NCBI GenBank assembly: GCA_003151275.1
Contig: PLXC01000029.1
Span: forward strand, 1 to 27,160
Origin: Candidatus Melainabacteria bacterium
GTDB lineage: Bacteria; Cyanobacteriota; Vampirovibrionia; Obscuribacterales; Obscuribacteraceae
Reading direction: 5' to 3'
DNA: 27,160 nt
Shown: piece by piece, positions 1 through 8,320 of the stretch
Position numbering within the stretch: the first letter of the stretch is position 1
Layout of the letters: the number at the start of each line of letters is the position of its first letter
The notes under the pieces: model-generated
Told to the model about the DNA's origin: nothing
The model's input: only the letters and a program-made list of their open reading frames with translations
Database searches by the model: none
Position numbers and translations under genes: made by a program

Positions 1-852
1 GTAACTTCGATCAGATTGCAAAGGCGTTTTCAGATCATGGGTAATCATCGCCGTCACTTCTTGCCGCGTTCTTTTTGCCGCCTCATTCAATTCGGCTGCG
101 TAATGAAAGTTTTTATCAAGTTCGGCAACTTCATCTGTTCCTCCAAGAGGAGCAAGCAAAGGCTTCCCGTCTGCCAGCCTGTTTGCATTGTCACTCAGTC
201 GAGACAAACGACCAACAAGGTTTTTGCTTAGCATGGTCGCCGCGACAAGGGCGAACAACGCGCTTAAGCCAAGCGCGCATTTCAAAAGCACTCTGATCTT
301 TTGGCGAATTTTTTCGCTCGGAATATCATCATTAGCAAGATCGCTCTTTTCGGCCAGCTCTAACAATCCGGCCCGCAGAGTAGTGTATAAATGTTGATCT
401 AATCCAAGCCTCGCCTTTTTGATAATCTTAGGTACCTCGTCGAAACTCTTCGCGTTTCGAACCTGCTGTTTCAACGATTTGATATCCTGCAGCGCCGAAG
501 TCATTCCACTCTCGCAAGTCTCTACCTGTGTAAGCAGGACCGGATCATCTTGAGTGAGTCCCTTCAGCTCTTGGAACCTTAGTTTCATGTCGGCAATGGT
601 TTCAACTACGACTTTGTTGCGTAGATTTTTACTCAAGGCCTGATATGAAGCGAATTGCACGGCATCGCCTATCACTATGCCGTCGGACACGATCAGGTTT
701 ACCGCGTCATTAATCTTCTTGTTGCGATTGATTCGCTGAGCCTCTAGTTCTACCTGCCCTTGCAGGTTAATCAGCACAGCGAATATTGTGATCTCAAAGC
801 ACAGAGGGATGCTTACGAGCAGGAGTCCTTTTCGTAATAGCGTCAGTTTCAT
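1..852 (-). CDS. Membrane sensor histidine kinase, N-terminal part (cut by window edge)
   Basis: The reading frame is open from an ATG at 852 to the window edge (284 codons, no stop). The protein starts with a transmembrane segment (about residues 8-28). A mostly helical extracytoplasmic region follows to about 185, then a second transmembrane segment (about 186-206) and a HAMP-like linker. The frame then enters a dimerisation/phosphoacceptor helix with the H-box MITHDLKTPLQ, in which His272 is the expected phosphorylated residue. The catalytic ATPase domain must lie beyond the left edge. The start is 12 nt after the stop of the DUF4239 gene, so the two are probably co-transcribed. The signal sensed is unknown; no named sensor domain was recognised in the extracytoplasmic part. 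Family call is secure; partner response regulator not visible. Confidence 0.85.
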   Translation of the reverse strand, partial: MKLTLLRKGLLLVSIPLCFEITIFAVLINLQGQVELEAQRINRNKKINDAVNLIVSDGIVIGDAVQFASYQALSKNLRNKVVVETIADMKLRFQELKGLTQDDPVLLTQVETCESGMTSALQDIKSLKQQVRNAKSFDEVPKIIKKARLGLDQHLYTTLRAGLLELAEKSDLANDDIPSEKIRQKIRVLLKCALGLSALFALVAATMLSKNLVGRLSRLSDNANRLADGKPLLAPLGGTDEVAELDKNFHYAAELNEAAKRTRQEVTAMITHDLKTPLQSDRSY

Positions 853-864
853 CTCATGCCACCG

Positions 865-1677
865 TTATGGTGCTACCTCTTTTTCAAGACTGTCCTTATC
901 CTTATCGGCATTCCATTGAGTCTTGAACATCATCAAATCCGCCTCGAAAGCGGTCGGATGAACCATCACATCTCCGCTAAACGGATCGTCATAGCTATAC
1001 AACAGAAAAATGTTCAGACAAATCACGAGCGTGACGATCGCGGTCATCACAACCTGCAGTTTTATATTTTTGACGCCAAAGAAATACGTAAATACAACGG
1101 TCGCCAATCCGCCTGCTACGAGCACCCACCAAAGAGCAAACGGTAATCCATTGTGCAGCGCCTCGATTCTCAAACGCCGAGCATCGCTCATTGCTGTAAG
1201 TGCATTGAGCATGACCTGCTGAATGTTGCTGTCACCTTGCGCCTTTGGCTGATACATGATGCAATCTTGCCAAATTGCCCTGTAGGTTCGGATCGTCGAA
1301 ACGCTGATTTTCTTTTGTGCAAGCAGAGGCCATTCTTCTGTAATAATCTGATCGGCGTATTTGATACAAAGCCCTCTAAGATCGTCCCTGTCCTGTTTCG
1401 GCAAACCACCGGCCAAATTGAAGATGTCCGCCAGAGATGCCGCTTCTTGTTGAACAGTGGAACGCGCTTCTTCAAAGCGTTGCATCGCATCACTGACCAT
1501 AAAGCCGAGCAGAACAGCGAACATCATTCCGACTACTTGAGACAGGGGATCGGTGACATCGTGATGGATTTTTAGATCAGTAGCCTGCAGCCAGCGACGC
1601 ACACCAAGCAGTCCACCAACTGCCAAAACAACGACAATGAAGATACAAAAGAGACCGATTAAGGTGTTGATTCCCAA
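865..1677 (-). CDS. DUF4239 (bestrophin-like) membrane protein
   Basis: This 270-residue protein has a hydrophobic N-terminal helix (about 5-26), a second one at about 46-63, and two more near 180-200 and 208-230. The central part (about 70-175) is polar and helical. The arrangement, and a C-terminal motif reading DDPFSGDVMVHPTAF, match the DUF4239 family, sometimes described as bestrophin-like. Bestrophins are anion channels, but transport activity has not been established for DUF4239, so channel function is only a suggestion. The gene directly precedes the histidine kinase on the same strand (12 nt gap), which suggests that the two act together, for example with this protein affecting or reporting membrane or ion status. 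Confidence 0.72.
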   Translation of the reverse strand: MGINTLIGLFCIFIVVVLAVGGLLGVRRWLQATDLKIHHDVTDPLSQVVGMMFAVLLGFMVSDAMQRFEEARSTVQQEAASLADIFNLAGGLPKQDRDDLRGLCIKYADQIITEEWPLLAQKKISVSTIRTYRAIWQDCIMYQPKAQGDSNIQQVMLNALTAMSDARRLRIEALHNGLPFALWWVLVAGGLATVVFTYFFGVKNIKLQVVMTAIVTLVICLNIFLLYSYDDPFSGDVMVHPTAFEADLMMFKTQWNADKDKDSLEKEVAP

Positions 1678-1853
1678 AGAATTACTCCCACTTCAATTTC
1701 ATTGCCAACAGATCGTCGAGAAGCTGGCTGGTCGGTGCCCGAACCGCTCTAGGATAATACCCGACCCCGCGGCTTTTGGCCGATGCTTATCGAAGAGACG
1801 GGCAGACTGCCGTTGTCACAAGCGGTAGTCAAGTTCAAGCAAGGACGACGGCA

Positions 1854-1865
1854 TGTACGTACAAT
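1854..1865 (+). promoter_or_regulatory. Palindrome overlapping a possible -10 box
   Basis: The 10-bp perfect palindrome TGTACGTACA (1854-1863) overlaps TACAAT (1860-1865), about 42 nt upstream of the M23 peptidase start. No good -35 box is seen at 16-18 bp. The palindrome could be an operator in the 229-nt divergent region between the DUF4239 gene and the peptidase gene. This is sequence inspection only. Confidence 0.25.
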
Positions 1866-1906
1866 ACTTAGAGTTGTTGACTGTGAGCCGAGGTTAGGAC
1901 CTTCGC

Positions 1907-2629
1907 ATGCGAACCGATAGGCAGCGGACGATCGTTGCTCATCCAGCCGGAAGGCTCTTAATATCCTTGATCGCTAGTTTCGCAACTGGTAGTCCAGCCT
2001 TTGCCTATTATTTCCAAGGCTATTACGCCCCGCAAGTTCTGATTTCGCCAATGCGTGACGACATGATGTACACGCCGGTGGGGATGGGCGTGGTCACGTC
2101 CAAAGCAGGTTTCAGAATTCATCCGGTCACGGGGAAAGGCGACTTTCATAGCGGTGTCGACCTGGGTGCACACCTAAATGACCGTGTGTACGAATTGCTC
2201 GATGGCGTCGTCACCAGGGTGGGATGGCGGGGAGCACTGGGGGTTGCGGTGGAGGTTTACCATCCCTATCCAAACGTGCGTTCTATTTGTGGTCACTTGA
2301 ATGCGTACAGCGTTCTGCCTGGGCAATGGGTAACGAGAGGCAGAGTAATCGGTTACGCCGGCTCAACTGGACGATCGACAGGGGTCCATGTTCACTACAC
2401 TGTGATCAAGGAAGACACGAACGAATACATCGAACCGATGAAATATTTGTCGACTGTGCCCAAGTATGTGCAAGCCCTGAAGACAGCACGAGGTAGAGCA
2501 GCAATTGCAGCGAAGCGTCAACAGATGGAACACATTGAGGCAACAGCAACCGACTCCGACAAAGAAGATTTGCCTGAAGTGAAGAAACCCCCGAAGGCGC
2601 CACCGAAACCAAGCATCGAGCCGGAATAA
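1907..2629 (+). CDS. Secreted M23 (LytM-type) metallopeptidase
   Basis: The 240-residue protein begins with a signal peptide whose likely cleavage follows SPAFA (residue 33). The M23 domain spans about 60-185. The zinc-binding pattern is complete: His81 and Asp85 in HSGVDLG, and the HxH pair His161/His163 in GVHVHY; His130 in CGHL is also typical. The family cleaves peptide cross-bridges of peptidoglycan in the periplasm or activates amidases. There is no coiled coil or LysM domain, so targeting is unclear. The C-terminal tail (about 205-240) is charged and then Lys/Pro-rich. The start is supported by a GAGGTTAGGA ribosome-binding site 7 nt upstream. It converges on the propeller gene across 93 nt. 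Confidence 0.88.
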   Translation: MRTDRQRTIVAHPAGRLLISLIASFATGSPAFAYYFQGYYAPQVLISPMRDDMMYTPVGMGVVTSKAGFRIHPVTGKGDFHSGVDLGAHLNDRVYELLDGVVTRVGWRGALGVAVEVYHPYPNVRSICGHLNAYSVLPGQWVTRGRVIGYAGSTGRSTGVHVHYTVIKEDTNEYIEPMKYLSTVPKYVQALKTARGRAAIAAKRQQMEHIEATATDSDKEDLPEVKKPPKAPPKPSIEPE

Positions 2630-2633
2630 AAAA

Positions 2634-2662
2634 CCTGGGCGCGCGGCATCCTTGCCGGCACC
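2634..2662 (-). repeat. REP-like palindromic element, copy 1
   Basis: Read on the - strand this is a TGCCGGCA/TGCCG imperfect inverted repeat around AAGGA, followed by GCGCCCAGG. It aligns with the element at 5236-5266 over nearly its full length (shared TGCCGGCAAGG core and the GCGC..CCAGG flank). It lies between the convergent peptidase and propeller genes and may also act as a transcription barrier. A GGCGGGCGCAGGCGCTC stretch at about 2668-2684 could be a degraded second copy. Confidence 0.5.
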
Positions 2663-2722
2663 TAAATGGCGGGCGCAGGCGCTCATTTCACTGGAAGATC
2701 AGACGCGCATTCAAGTCTAATT

Positions 2723-4066
2723 CTAGTCAATGGAATACAGATTGCCATCCTGACTGCCGATGCAAACTCCGCCGGCTGAGACTGCTGGAGAACTACAAAT
2801 TGGGCGCTGGGTTTTGTATTTCCACTTGATCGCCCCGTTGCGTGTATCAATGGCATATACATATGAATCCGAGCTGCCCACATACAACATGTTTCCAATC
2901 AGTCCAGGTGACGAGGATAACAGTGGTACGGGACTATTTATGCCAGTTTTCCACAACATTTTTCCGGTTGTTGAATTGAGGCAATACATTTTCAAGTCGT
3001 CATTGCCGACAAATACTTTGCCGTTTGCTCCCACCGGTGAAATGCTGAATGTTTCAGCGCCCGCATACTTCCATTTCAAGTGACCAGTAGCCACATCAAG
3101 GGCATAGAAATATTTGTCCCAACTCGAGACAAATACGGTGTCACCCATCACCATCGGTGAGGCGAAAATCTTGTTTCCAGTCTTATGCTGCCACAATTGA
3201 GCGCCGTCTGACAGTGAGACAGCGAAAACCGAACCGCTGTGTGAGCTTACCAGTGCCATATCGGAGACGATCGCGGGTGAGGAGGTGATTCGTCCGCCGG
3301 TATTGAATTTCCACTTTAACGCACCCGTTTTCGCGTCGATGGCATACAAAAAGCCGTCCCAACTTCCCACATATGCAACTCCATCGTAGACCGCAGGAGA
3401 AGAAGAAATTCGATCGCCGGATTCCGTGGACCACAAAACCTTGCCTGTGCGGGCATCTAAACCATATAGTTTTTTGTCCTCACAGCCGATCACAAGAATT
3501 CCATCACCAACGGCAGGCGACGATTTAACTTTGTCGCCTAATTTTGTATGCCATAACATCGAGCCTGTGCGTTCATCTACTGCATATACATTCATATCAT
3601 CGCTGCCGACGTATACCACTCCCTTATATACAGCCGGAGATGAATCGATCGGACCCTCTGCCGGAAAGCTCCAGTGCAAGCGACCTTGCGCCAAAGCGGA
3701 CGACTCAGCACTGGCCAGTCCAGTGCGGCATGGATTTTGCAAAAACATTTGCCAGCCAACGCGATACTTCGCCACAACGTTAGCCGAAGCCTTTAACATC
3801 TGTTCGTTCGTGGGCTGTTTGCTAACCTCATCGGCAACGTGAACGGCAACGCCCTTAAGTGGGATTGGCTGAGCTGTTGTTGTGCTGCTGTTCTTGGTGG
3901 CAGGATTAACAGGCTTAGTAATTGTGGTGGTCGTCACTGCAGGTTTGCTTGTCGCTGAACCCGGCGTAGGAGCTTGACCAGCGGCTGATTTCAGGCTTAC
4001 CGCCATCGAGGTAGTTGCAATCAAAAAACTGTAAACAGCCTTTGAAAAAGTCGAGGACGTTGTCAT
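2723..4066 (-). CDS. Secreted PQQ-type beta-propeller protein (BamB-like fold)
   Basis: The 447-residue protein has an N-terminal signal sequence (hydrophobic about 11-27, likely cut after a SAAGQA-type site) and a Thr/Pro-rich linker to about residue 60. From about 128 to the end there are eight repeats of the form VYVGS.D..YA(I/V)D..TG...W, ending in GSQDGNLYSID. The repeat type is the PQQ-binding-like quinoprotein propeller found in BamB and in many cell-surface proteins. No dehydrogenase active-site residues were recognised, so an enzymatic role is not supported; a scaffolding or binding role is more likely. The start has an AGAAGG site 7 nt upstream. The lipobox typical of BamB is absent. 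Confidence 0.8.
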   Translation of the reverse strand: MTTSSTFSKAVYSFLIATTSMAVSLKSAAGQAPTPGSATSKPAVTTTTITKPVNPATKNSSTTTAQPIPLKGVAVHVADEVSKQPTNEQMLKASANVVAKYRVGWQMFLQNPCRTGLASAESSALAQGRLHWSFPAEGPIDSSPAVYKGVVYVGSDDMNVYAVDERTGSMLWHTKLGDKVKSSPAVGDGILVIGCEDKKLYGLDARTGKVLWSTESGDRISSSPAVYDGVAYVGSWDGFLYAIDAKTGALKWKFNTGGRITSSPAIVSDMALVSSHSGSVFAVSLSDGAQLWQHKTGNKIFASPMVMGDTVFVSSWDKYFYALDVATGHLKWKYAGAETFSISPVGANGKVFVGNDDLKMYCLNSTTGKMLWKTGINSPVPLLSSSPGLIGNMLYVGSSDSYVYAIDTRNGAIKWKYKTQRPICSSPAVSAGGVCIGSQDGNLYSID

Positions 4067-4557
4067 GATGCAACCTTCTTTTGAGATGTGATCTCACTTC
4101 CACAGGTAGACGAAATTGAATTATAGAACTTTTCGCAGACGTATATGCTTGAGCAATATCCGCCGTCGAAGCCGAACAATTTCTGAAAAGCGCACGGGCC
4201 ATGCATTGCATTGCACGAAAAATTTAACTGAATTGTGTCGTTAGATGTCATGTTAAAATGCAGGGCCCATCGCATGTTCATTAGGATGCAAAAATGCGTC
4301 TGTCTTCAGAACACGATGAGCTAACAATTCCACGAAAGTGTCAACTGTAGAACCTTCCGAGAGAAACTGCACATCACACGTTCAGATAGGTGATCATCTC
4401 AAATCGACCTGCAATATGGACCGCAGCGCCGTTTGAAAAAGTGTGCGATCGGAAATTTTCCTAGTTTACGGGCCAAATCTATTGTCTATTCGTACACCTG
4501 GTGATATCATCCGTGCTTGTGGGTTGGAGTGAGCATTTCCAATAAGGAGGAAATCGA
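4067..4557. other. Divergent intergenic region, propeller gene / hup
   Basis: This 491-nt stretch separates the divergent propeller and HU genes. Apart from the hup promoter candidate near its right end, nothing was recognised: no tRNA, no strong hairpin, no ORF with a plausible ribosome-binding site. Open frames on the - strand at 3915-4281 overlap the propeller start and look spurious. Confidence 0.5.
4482..4510 (+). promoter_or_regulatory. Candidate sigma70-type promoter for hup
   Basis: TTGTCT (4482-4487), a 17-bp spacer and TATCAT (4505-4510) form a good vegetative promoter match. It would give a leader of about 40 nt before the hup ribosome-binding site AAGGAGG. Confidence 0.5.
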
Positions 4558-4974
4558 ATGAATCGAGCTGAGCTCGTCGAAAACGTGGCCAAGGCTACAG
4601 GGCAACCCAAGTCTGAAGTGACACGAACACTGTCAGCATTTATCCACACCATCACCGGCGCATTAGCCAAAGGTGACAAGGTTACTCTTGTCGGCTTCGG
4701 AACTTTTGAACGTCGTATGCGTAAAGCAAGAACCGGTCGTAATCCTAGAACACTGGCTCCACTTAAGATTGCTGCCGCAAGAGTACCTGCGTTCCGCGCT
4801 GGTAAAGAACTCAAAGACATCGTTAACGGCCGCTCCAAGCAACCAAATTTGGTGCTTGCTAAGCCTAAAGCTGCTTCATCGAAGCCAGCTGCGAAGAAGT
4901 CTGCCAAACCAGCTGCTAAGAAGGCTGCAAAGCCAGCTAAGAAAGCTGCCAAAAAGGGCGGAAAGAAGAGGTAG
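4558..4974 (+). CDS. hup: HU-family nucleoid protein with Lys/Ala-rich H1-like tail
   Basis: Residues 1 to about 92 are a standard HU/IHF domain: the MNRAELVENVAKATG start, the GFGTFERR turn, and the DNA-binding beta-arm with RTGRNPRT. HU usually ends at about 90 residues. Here a 46-residue tail follows, built from AKPA, AKKA and KKAAK units and ending in GGKKR, resembling eukaryotic histone H1 or the AlgR3/Hc1 type tails. The tail probably binds DNA without sequence preference and may help compact the nucleoid. A strong AAGGAGG ribosome-binding site sits 7 nt before the ATG, and codon choice looks like that of a highly expressed gene. Family assignment is firm; tail function is inferred. Confidence 0.95.
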   Translation: MNRAELVENVAKATGQPKSEVTRTLSAFIHTITGALAKGDKVTLVGFGTFERRMRKARTGRNPRTLAPLKIAAARVPAFRAGKELKDIVNGRSKQPNLVLAKPKAASSKPAAKKSAKPAAKKAAKPAKKAAKKGGKKR

Positions 4975-4988
4975 GTTAGGACCTCTTC
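4965..4988 (+). terminator. Hairpin over the hup stop codon
   Basis: GAAGAGGT (4965-4972) and ACCTCTTC (4981-4988) form an 8-bp perfect inverted repeat around the stop codon. No U-tract follows, so it may stabilise the mRNA end rather than terminate. Confidence 0.35.
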
Positions 4989-5039
4989 CAACTAAACTAA
5001 ATGGATTAGGTAAGGTAACGTCAGTCCATCCCACATTCC

Positions 5040-5071
5040 AGAAGCGAGGTCTCTTTGTAGACCTCGCTTCT
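5040..5071 (+). terminator. Strong stem-loop downstream of hup
   Basis: AGAAGCGAGGTCT (5040-5052) and AGACCTCGCTTCT (5059-5071) are a perfect 13-bp inverted repeat with a 6-nt loop. Only a short AGCTTTA follows, so the U-tract is poor. It is the best candidate for the hup transcript end and could also be a 3' stabiliser. Confidence 0.55.
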
Positions 5072-5235
5072 AGCTTTAAGTGGTGCACGAATTTCCCGCT
5101 GCTTTCGATTTCCATTTTTCGAATGATCAAAACACAAAACGATTTGAGATCTGTCGACCAATTGGACAATTTTTTGCACCGCTTATGGTGACAAACTTCT
5201 CTCCACAGTCAAAATTTTCTGCCAGCGAGTAGGCT

Positions 5236-5266
5236 CGATGCCGGCAAGGGTGCCGGCGCTCCCAGG
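5236..5266 (+). repeat. REP-like palindromic element, copy 2
   Basis: GCCGGCA (5240-5246), AGGG and TGCCGGC (5251-5257) form a perfect inverted repeat preceded by CGAT and followed by GCTCCCAGG. The flanks are shared with the copies at 2634-2662 and 12786-12813. It lies in a gene-free region. Confidence 0.6.
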
Positions 5267-5824
5267 CACATAGATCTACCCAGAACGCCCGCGCCCATAG
5301 ATTTGGCTGCTCTGGTTACAATCGCGTCAGCCCCGCAAACTGTGATAGCCAGCCGGCGCGAGTCGTGGATCCACCTAAGATTGCGCTCACAATAACTGTC
5401 AACAAGAAGAGGTGACAGTAGGAGCTATTTCGATCGCGTCTAACAAAACCAAATAAGAGCGATCTTATCCGTCTCATTGCATAGCCTGTCTTTGATTACA
5501 AATACTTATAGGCAACCTAAGCCTCTATTGCTTGGATATATATGTCTTCTTGCTTAATCTGAATTGTAAACAGTTAAACACATTTTTTTGAAACCAAACC
5601 CCCAACCGCCTTAACCCCATAACTACGCAAGACTTTGACCTGAACGGGATGTGCCATCAAGCACCGTCCTGCGGGAAAGTTTAAGCGTATCCAACAACCC
5701 ACTAGCACCTCACGCGATACCACGAATTCAATCCGGTACCAGTGGTGTTATCTTCATCAGCCGATTCGCACCTGTCCACACACAGCGGCTGCAAACCTTC
5801 CTCTGAGAGAAAGGGGAGACTGCC

Positions 5825-6982
5825 ATGAATTTTGGAATATTGTTCCTATTTGCATGCGCCGGTCTGATCGGTCCCTTGCTCTCCGGTTTCCGCCGACTGT
5901 CAGTTCCTCTGGTAGTAGGCGAAATCGGAGCCGGCATTCTTATCGGTCAAACTGGTCTGGGACTCATCAACCCTGCCGAGCCAACGATGGCATTTTTGTC
6001 ATCGATTGGATTTGCCATGCTCGTGTTCCTGGTGGGAATCAACCTGCCACTTCACGACTCTAATCTTCGCAAGTCCATCAAGCACAGCATCACTGCTGTC
6101 GGACTTGTTTTTGCGTTTGCCATTCCGGTCGGCTTTCTTTTGAGCCACATCACCGGTCTGAGTCCCGCCATCTTCATCTTGATCATCGGCAGCAGCTCAT
6201 CTTCTGTTGTTCTGCCGATCATTGCTGAACGAGGTCTTTCCGGGCCCACCGTTCTTCTGACCAAGACCTGGGTAGCACTTGCTGACGCAGCCACAATCAT
6301 CGCCCTGCCGTTGGCGATGTCTACCGGAAACACCCTTAGGGTAATGACTGGAGCGGCCGTAGTCACTCTTGTCGCAGCGGCAGCTTACTTCGGTCTGCGT
6401 GCATTCCAGGCATCCAATGTCGGCGCGCACTACCGCGAACTCTCGAAGTACCGCGGTTGGGCCCTCGATTTGCGCATCTCAATGGTGATGCTGATCGGCT
6501 TGGTTTGCCTCGCGACATACTTCGGCACGAGCATCCTCGTGGCTGGATTTGCCGCTGGCACTGTTGTTTCTCTGCTTGCTCACCCCAAGCGATTCAACAA
6601 ACAGCTGATCGGACTGGCCCAAGGATTCTTCGTTCCTTTCTTCTTTGTCGACCTCGGTGCCAAGCTCGATGTGCGTGCTTTGATTAGCACCGCATCAAAC
6701 ATCGAGCTTGCTTTGCTGATCTTCGTCTCGACAATCGTCGTGCACGTAGTCGTCAGCAAGTTGGTCAAATTGCCTTTCGCAAGCGGACTGATGGCTACGG
6801 CCCAACTCAGTCTTCCTGCGGCGATCGTCTCGTTGGGCATGACAAGTCACACTATCAACTCCGGACAAGGCGCCGCCATTGTGGGCGCTTCACTTCTGTC
6901 CTTGATCAGTTGTTCGATTGGAGCTGCGTTGATGAAACGCGTCTCTACAGCCGAACAACCGCAACCAGCTTGGGAAGAGTAA
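5825..6982 (+). CDS. CPA2-type cation/proton antiporter
   Basis: This 385-residue, almost entirely hydrophobic protein has about 10-12 transmembrane segments. It carries family motifs of monovalent cation:proton antiporter 2: VPLVVGEIGAGILIG near the start, a membrane-embedded acidic residue in WVALADAATIIALP (about residue 158), and FVPFFFVDLGAKLD (about 275-288). The Kef-type C-terminal TrkA-N/RCK domain is absent, so it is a bare transporter module. It would exchange Na+ or K+ for H+ across the inner membrane; ion selectivity cannot be read from sequence. The start is supported by AGGGGAG 7-8 nt upstream. The acyltransferase gene follows 111 nt downstream on the same strand, with a large hairpin between. 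Codons often end in C, unlike the sulfur genes. Confidence 0.85.
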   Translation: MNFGILFLFACAGLIGPLLSGFRRLSVPLVVGEIGAGILIGQTGLGLINPAEPTMAFLSSIGFAMLVFLVGINLPLHDSNLRKSIKHSITAVGLVFAFAIPVGFLLSHITGLSPAIFILIIGSSSSSVVLPIIAERGLSGPTVLLTKTWVALADAATIIALPLAMSTGNTLRVMTGAAVVTLVAAAAYFGLRAFQASNVGAHYRELSKYRGWALDLRISMVMLIGLVCLATYFGTSILVAGFAAGTVVSLLAHPKRFNKQLIGLAQGFFVPFFFVDLGAKLDVRALISTASNIELALLIFVSTIVVHVVVSKLVKLPFASGLMATAQLSLPAAIVSLGMTSHTINSGQGAAIVGASLLSLISCSIGAALMKRVSTAEQPQPAWEE

Positions 6983-6996
6983 CCGCGTCGCATAAA

Positions 6997-7036
6997 GCGT
7001 CGGGCATCTTCGCTTCGGCGATCAGATGCCCGACGC
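6997..7036 (+). terminator. Long hairpin between antiporter and acyltransferase genes
   Basis: GCGTCGGGCATCT (6997-7009) pairs perfectly with AGATGCCCGACGC (7024-7036). Inside, TCGC-TTCG-GCGA forms a second short stem with a stable UUCG-type loop, with two bases bulged on the right. There is no U-tract, so partial termination, RNA processing or 3'-end protection of the antiporter mRNA are all possible. Confidence 0.5.
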
Positions 7037-7093
7037 GCGATCGGTTGCTTGTCCACCCAGCTGGACAACTGTTAGTCGAAATAGGTACCCACT

Positions 7094-7930
7094 ATGATTA
7101 CCGCCATCGCCCTCGCTTGCTTGGCGGCAGCTTGTTACTTCGCGCTCAGAGTTCGCTTTTGGGTTCGCGAAGGTAAGAAAATGCAAACTGCCGGTTATTT
7201 GCCGCCTGAACCGTCGTGGTTCGGACGCATGTTTTATCTAGTCGTTTGCCGGGTCGGGTCTCGCATCGCATGCGGTCCCATCAAGGTGATCGGCGCAGAG
7301 AATGCTGATTATGCCGGACGGCTTGCAGTCGTCCCTAATCATCAGCATGGGCTCGACTTCGCGGTGATCCGCAAGGCGATGCCCTGGGCTTATCGACAGA
7401 TAGGCGCTCTCAAGGAGGTTGCACGCTTCCCCGGTATGGCTGCAGTGTCTGCTTGGATTGGAACTTTCACAGTTCCGGTTCAGGAAGGCAAAGCCAAGAC
7501 TGGCGGACAGGCTGCAATTGACGCGTGTGCTCGCTACCTGGCTCAACACGTATTCAGCAAATTGCTCATGTTTCCACAGGGCAAGCTGGTGTTTGACAAT
7601 GTTTTGCGCCCAACAGACTTCCGCACAGGAGCTGTTCGCGCATTGCAGGCAGCGCATCTGCTGATTACGGATGGAATTGCACCGGCTTTCTTGCCTGTGG
7701 CGATTTACTATCATCCGTCCAGCGCTGCTGTTTCGCCTTTCCGTCGCACCATAAACTGGCTCTGGCGCAAGCTTTTGCCTGGTTACGGCAGCGGTCCGGT
7801 TTGCGGAGCAACAGTCGTGATTGGCAAACCAATCCTGATCACAGACCTGCCCAGCGACATCCGCGAGGCTACCGAGTTTCTTCGTGTGCGCATCCAGGAG
7901 CTGCTCGACCAAGCGATTGCCGCTTCGTAA
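7094..7930 (+). CDS. 1-acylglycerol-3-phosphate acyltransferase-like protein (LPLAT/PlsC family)
   Basis: The 278-residue protein has an N-terminal hydrophobic segment (about 2-18) followed by an acyltransferase domain. Motif I, HX4D, is present in NHQHGLDF; a FPQGK sequence stands where FPEGT (motif III) is usual, with Gln replacing the substrate-contacting Glu. Members of the family move acyl groups to glycerophospholipid precursors at the inner membrane, but several related enzymes use other acceptors, so the substrate is not settled. The E-to-Q change in motif III makes a non-standard acceptor worth considering. It is probably in an operon with the upstream antiporter. The ATG is preceded by a modest AGG site. 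Convergent with sir downstream. Confidence 0.78.
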   Translation: MITAIALACLAAACYFALRVRFWVREGKKMQTAGYLPPEPSWFGRMFYLVVCRVGSRIACGPIKVIGAENADYAGRLAVVPNHQHGLDFAVIRKAMPWAYRQIGALKEVARFPGMAAVSAWIGTFTVPVQEGKAKTGGQAAIDACARYLAQHVFSKLLMFPQGKLVFDNVLRPTDFRTGAVRALQAAHLLITDGIAPAFLPVAIYYHPSSAAVSPFRRTINWLWRKLLPGYGSGPVCGATVVIGKPILITDLPSDIREATEFLRVRIQELLDQAIAAS

Positions 7931-7966
7931 GCTAGCTAGCCTGTGGACACGATACACCGTAAGGTG

Positions 7967-8010
7967 CAGACAAAAACTAGCGAACGAAATACCTCGCTAG
8001 CTTTTGTCTG
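7967..8010. terminator. Bidirectional terminator-like hairpin
   Basis: The 17-nt arms at 7967-7983 and 7994-8010 (CAGACAAAAACTAGCGA and TCGCTAGCTTTTGTCTG) pair with one mismatch around a 10-nt loop. Both strands carry a run of T within the descending arm, as in bidirectional terminators between convergent genes. Confidence 0.6.
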
Positions 8011-8017
8011 CCGAGGG

Positions 8018-8054
8018 GGGCTGTTCAAGTCGGATAAACCGCATTGAACAGCCC
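8018..8054 (+). terminator. Second hairpin in the convergent region
   Basis: GGGCTGTTCAA (8018-8028) pairs perfectly with TTGAACAGCCC (8044-8054), with a 15-nt loop, and a TTTTT run follows shortly at about 8060. It probably backs up the preceding hairpin for + strand transcripts. Confidence 0.5.
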
Positions 8055-8320
8055 AACTCATTTTTGCCCCCATCTTTAAAAGGACTTTGTATCACTATAA
8101 GCCATAGTATAAATTCAAACTTGCCTCGGCAGATTCTCGGCTGATTGAGCATTCTCACTGGTTCGACAAAACTAAAGTTCCACCAACTGTGTTCTTGAGT
8201 GCTTTTCCGTCGGCGCCATTGATTGGCACCGCCCAAATCTGCTCCGTGCATTTCCATCTGGAGAGAACGTCGGAAAACTGTACTGTCCCACCTTAAAGTT
8301 CTGATGCCCTGTAAATCTCA

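Larger units (their letters stand above)
4975..5824. other. 850-nt intergenic region between hup and the antiporter gene
   Basis: The stretch holds two hairpins after hup, one REP-like palindrome (5236-5266) and a TTGTAAAC-like motif at 5564-5571, about 260 nt before the antiporter start. The last 200 nt are C-rich and end with an AGGGGAG-type ribosome-binding site. No tRNA, known riboswitch or credible ORF was recognised. Confidence 0.5.
7931..8320. other. Convergent intergenic region, acyltransferase / sir
   Basis: The 390 nt between the convergent genes contain two large hairpins (next entries) and a small ACTAT/ATAGT inverted repeat near 8093-8110. No gene was recognised; an open frame on the - strand at 7997-8257 is made up of the hairpin arms and lacks a ribosome-binding site. 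Confidence 0.5.

Noticed and set aside
4479..4991. 170-codon open frame on the - strand with Ala/Phe-rich repeats
   Set aside because: It is the reverse of the HU Lys/Ala tail, and would need to span the hup promoter and ribosome-binding site.
7238..7957. 239-codon open frame on the - strand
   Set aside because: Antisense to the acyltransferase gene, which has clear HX4D motifs; the frame has no family resemblance.
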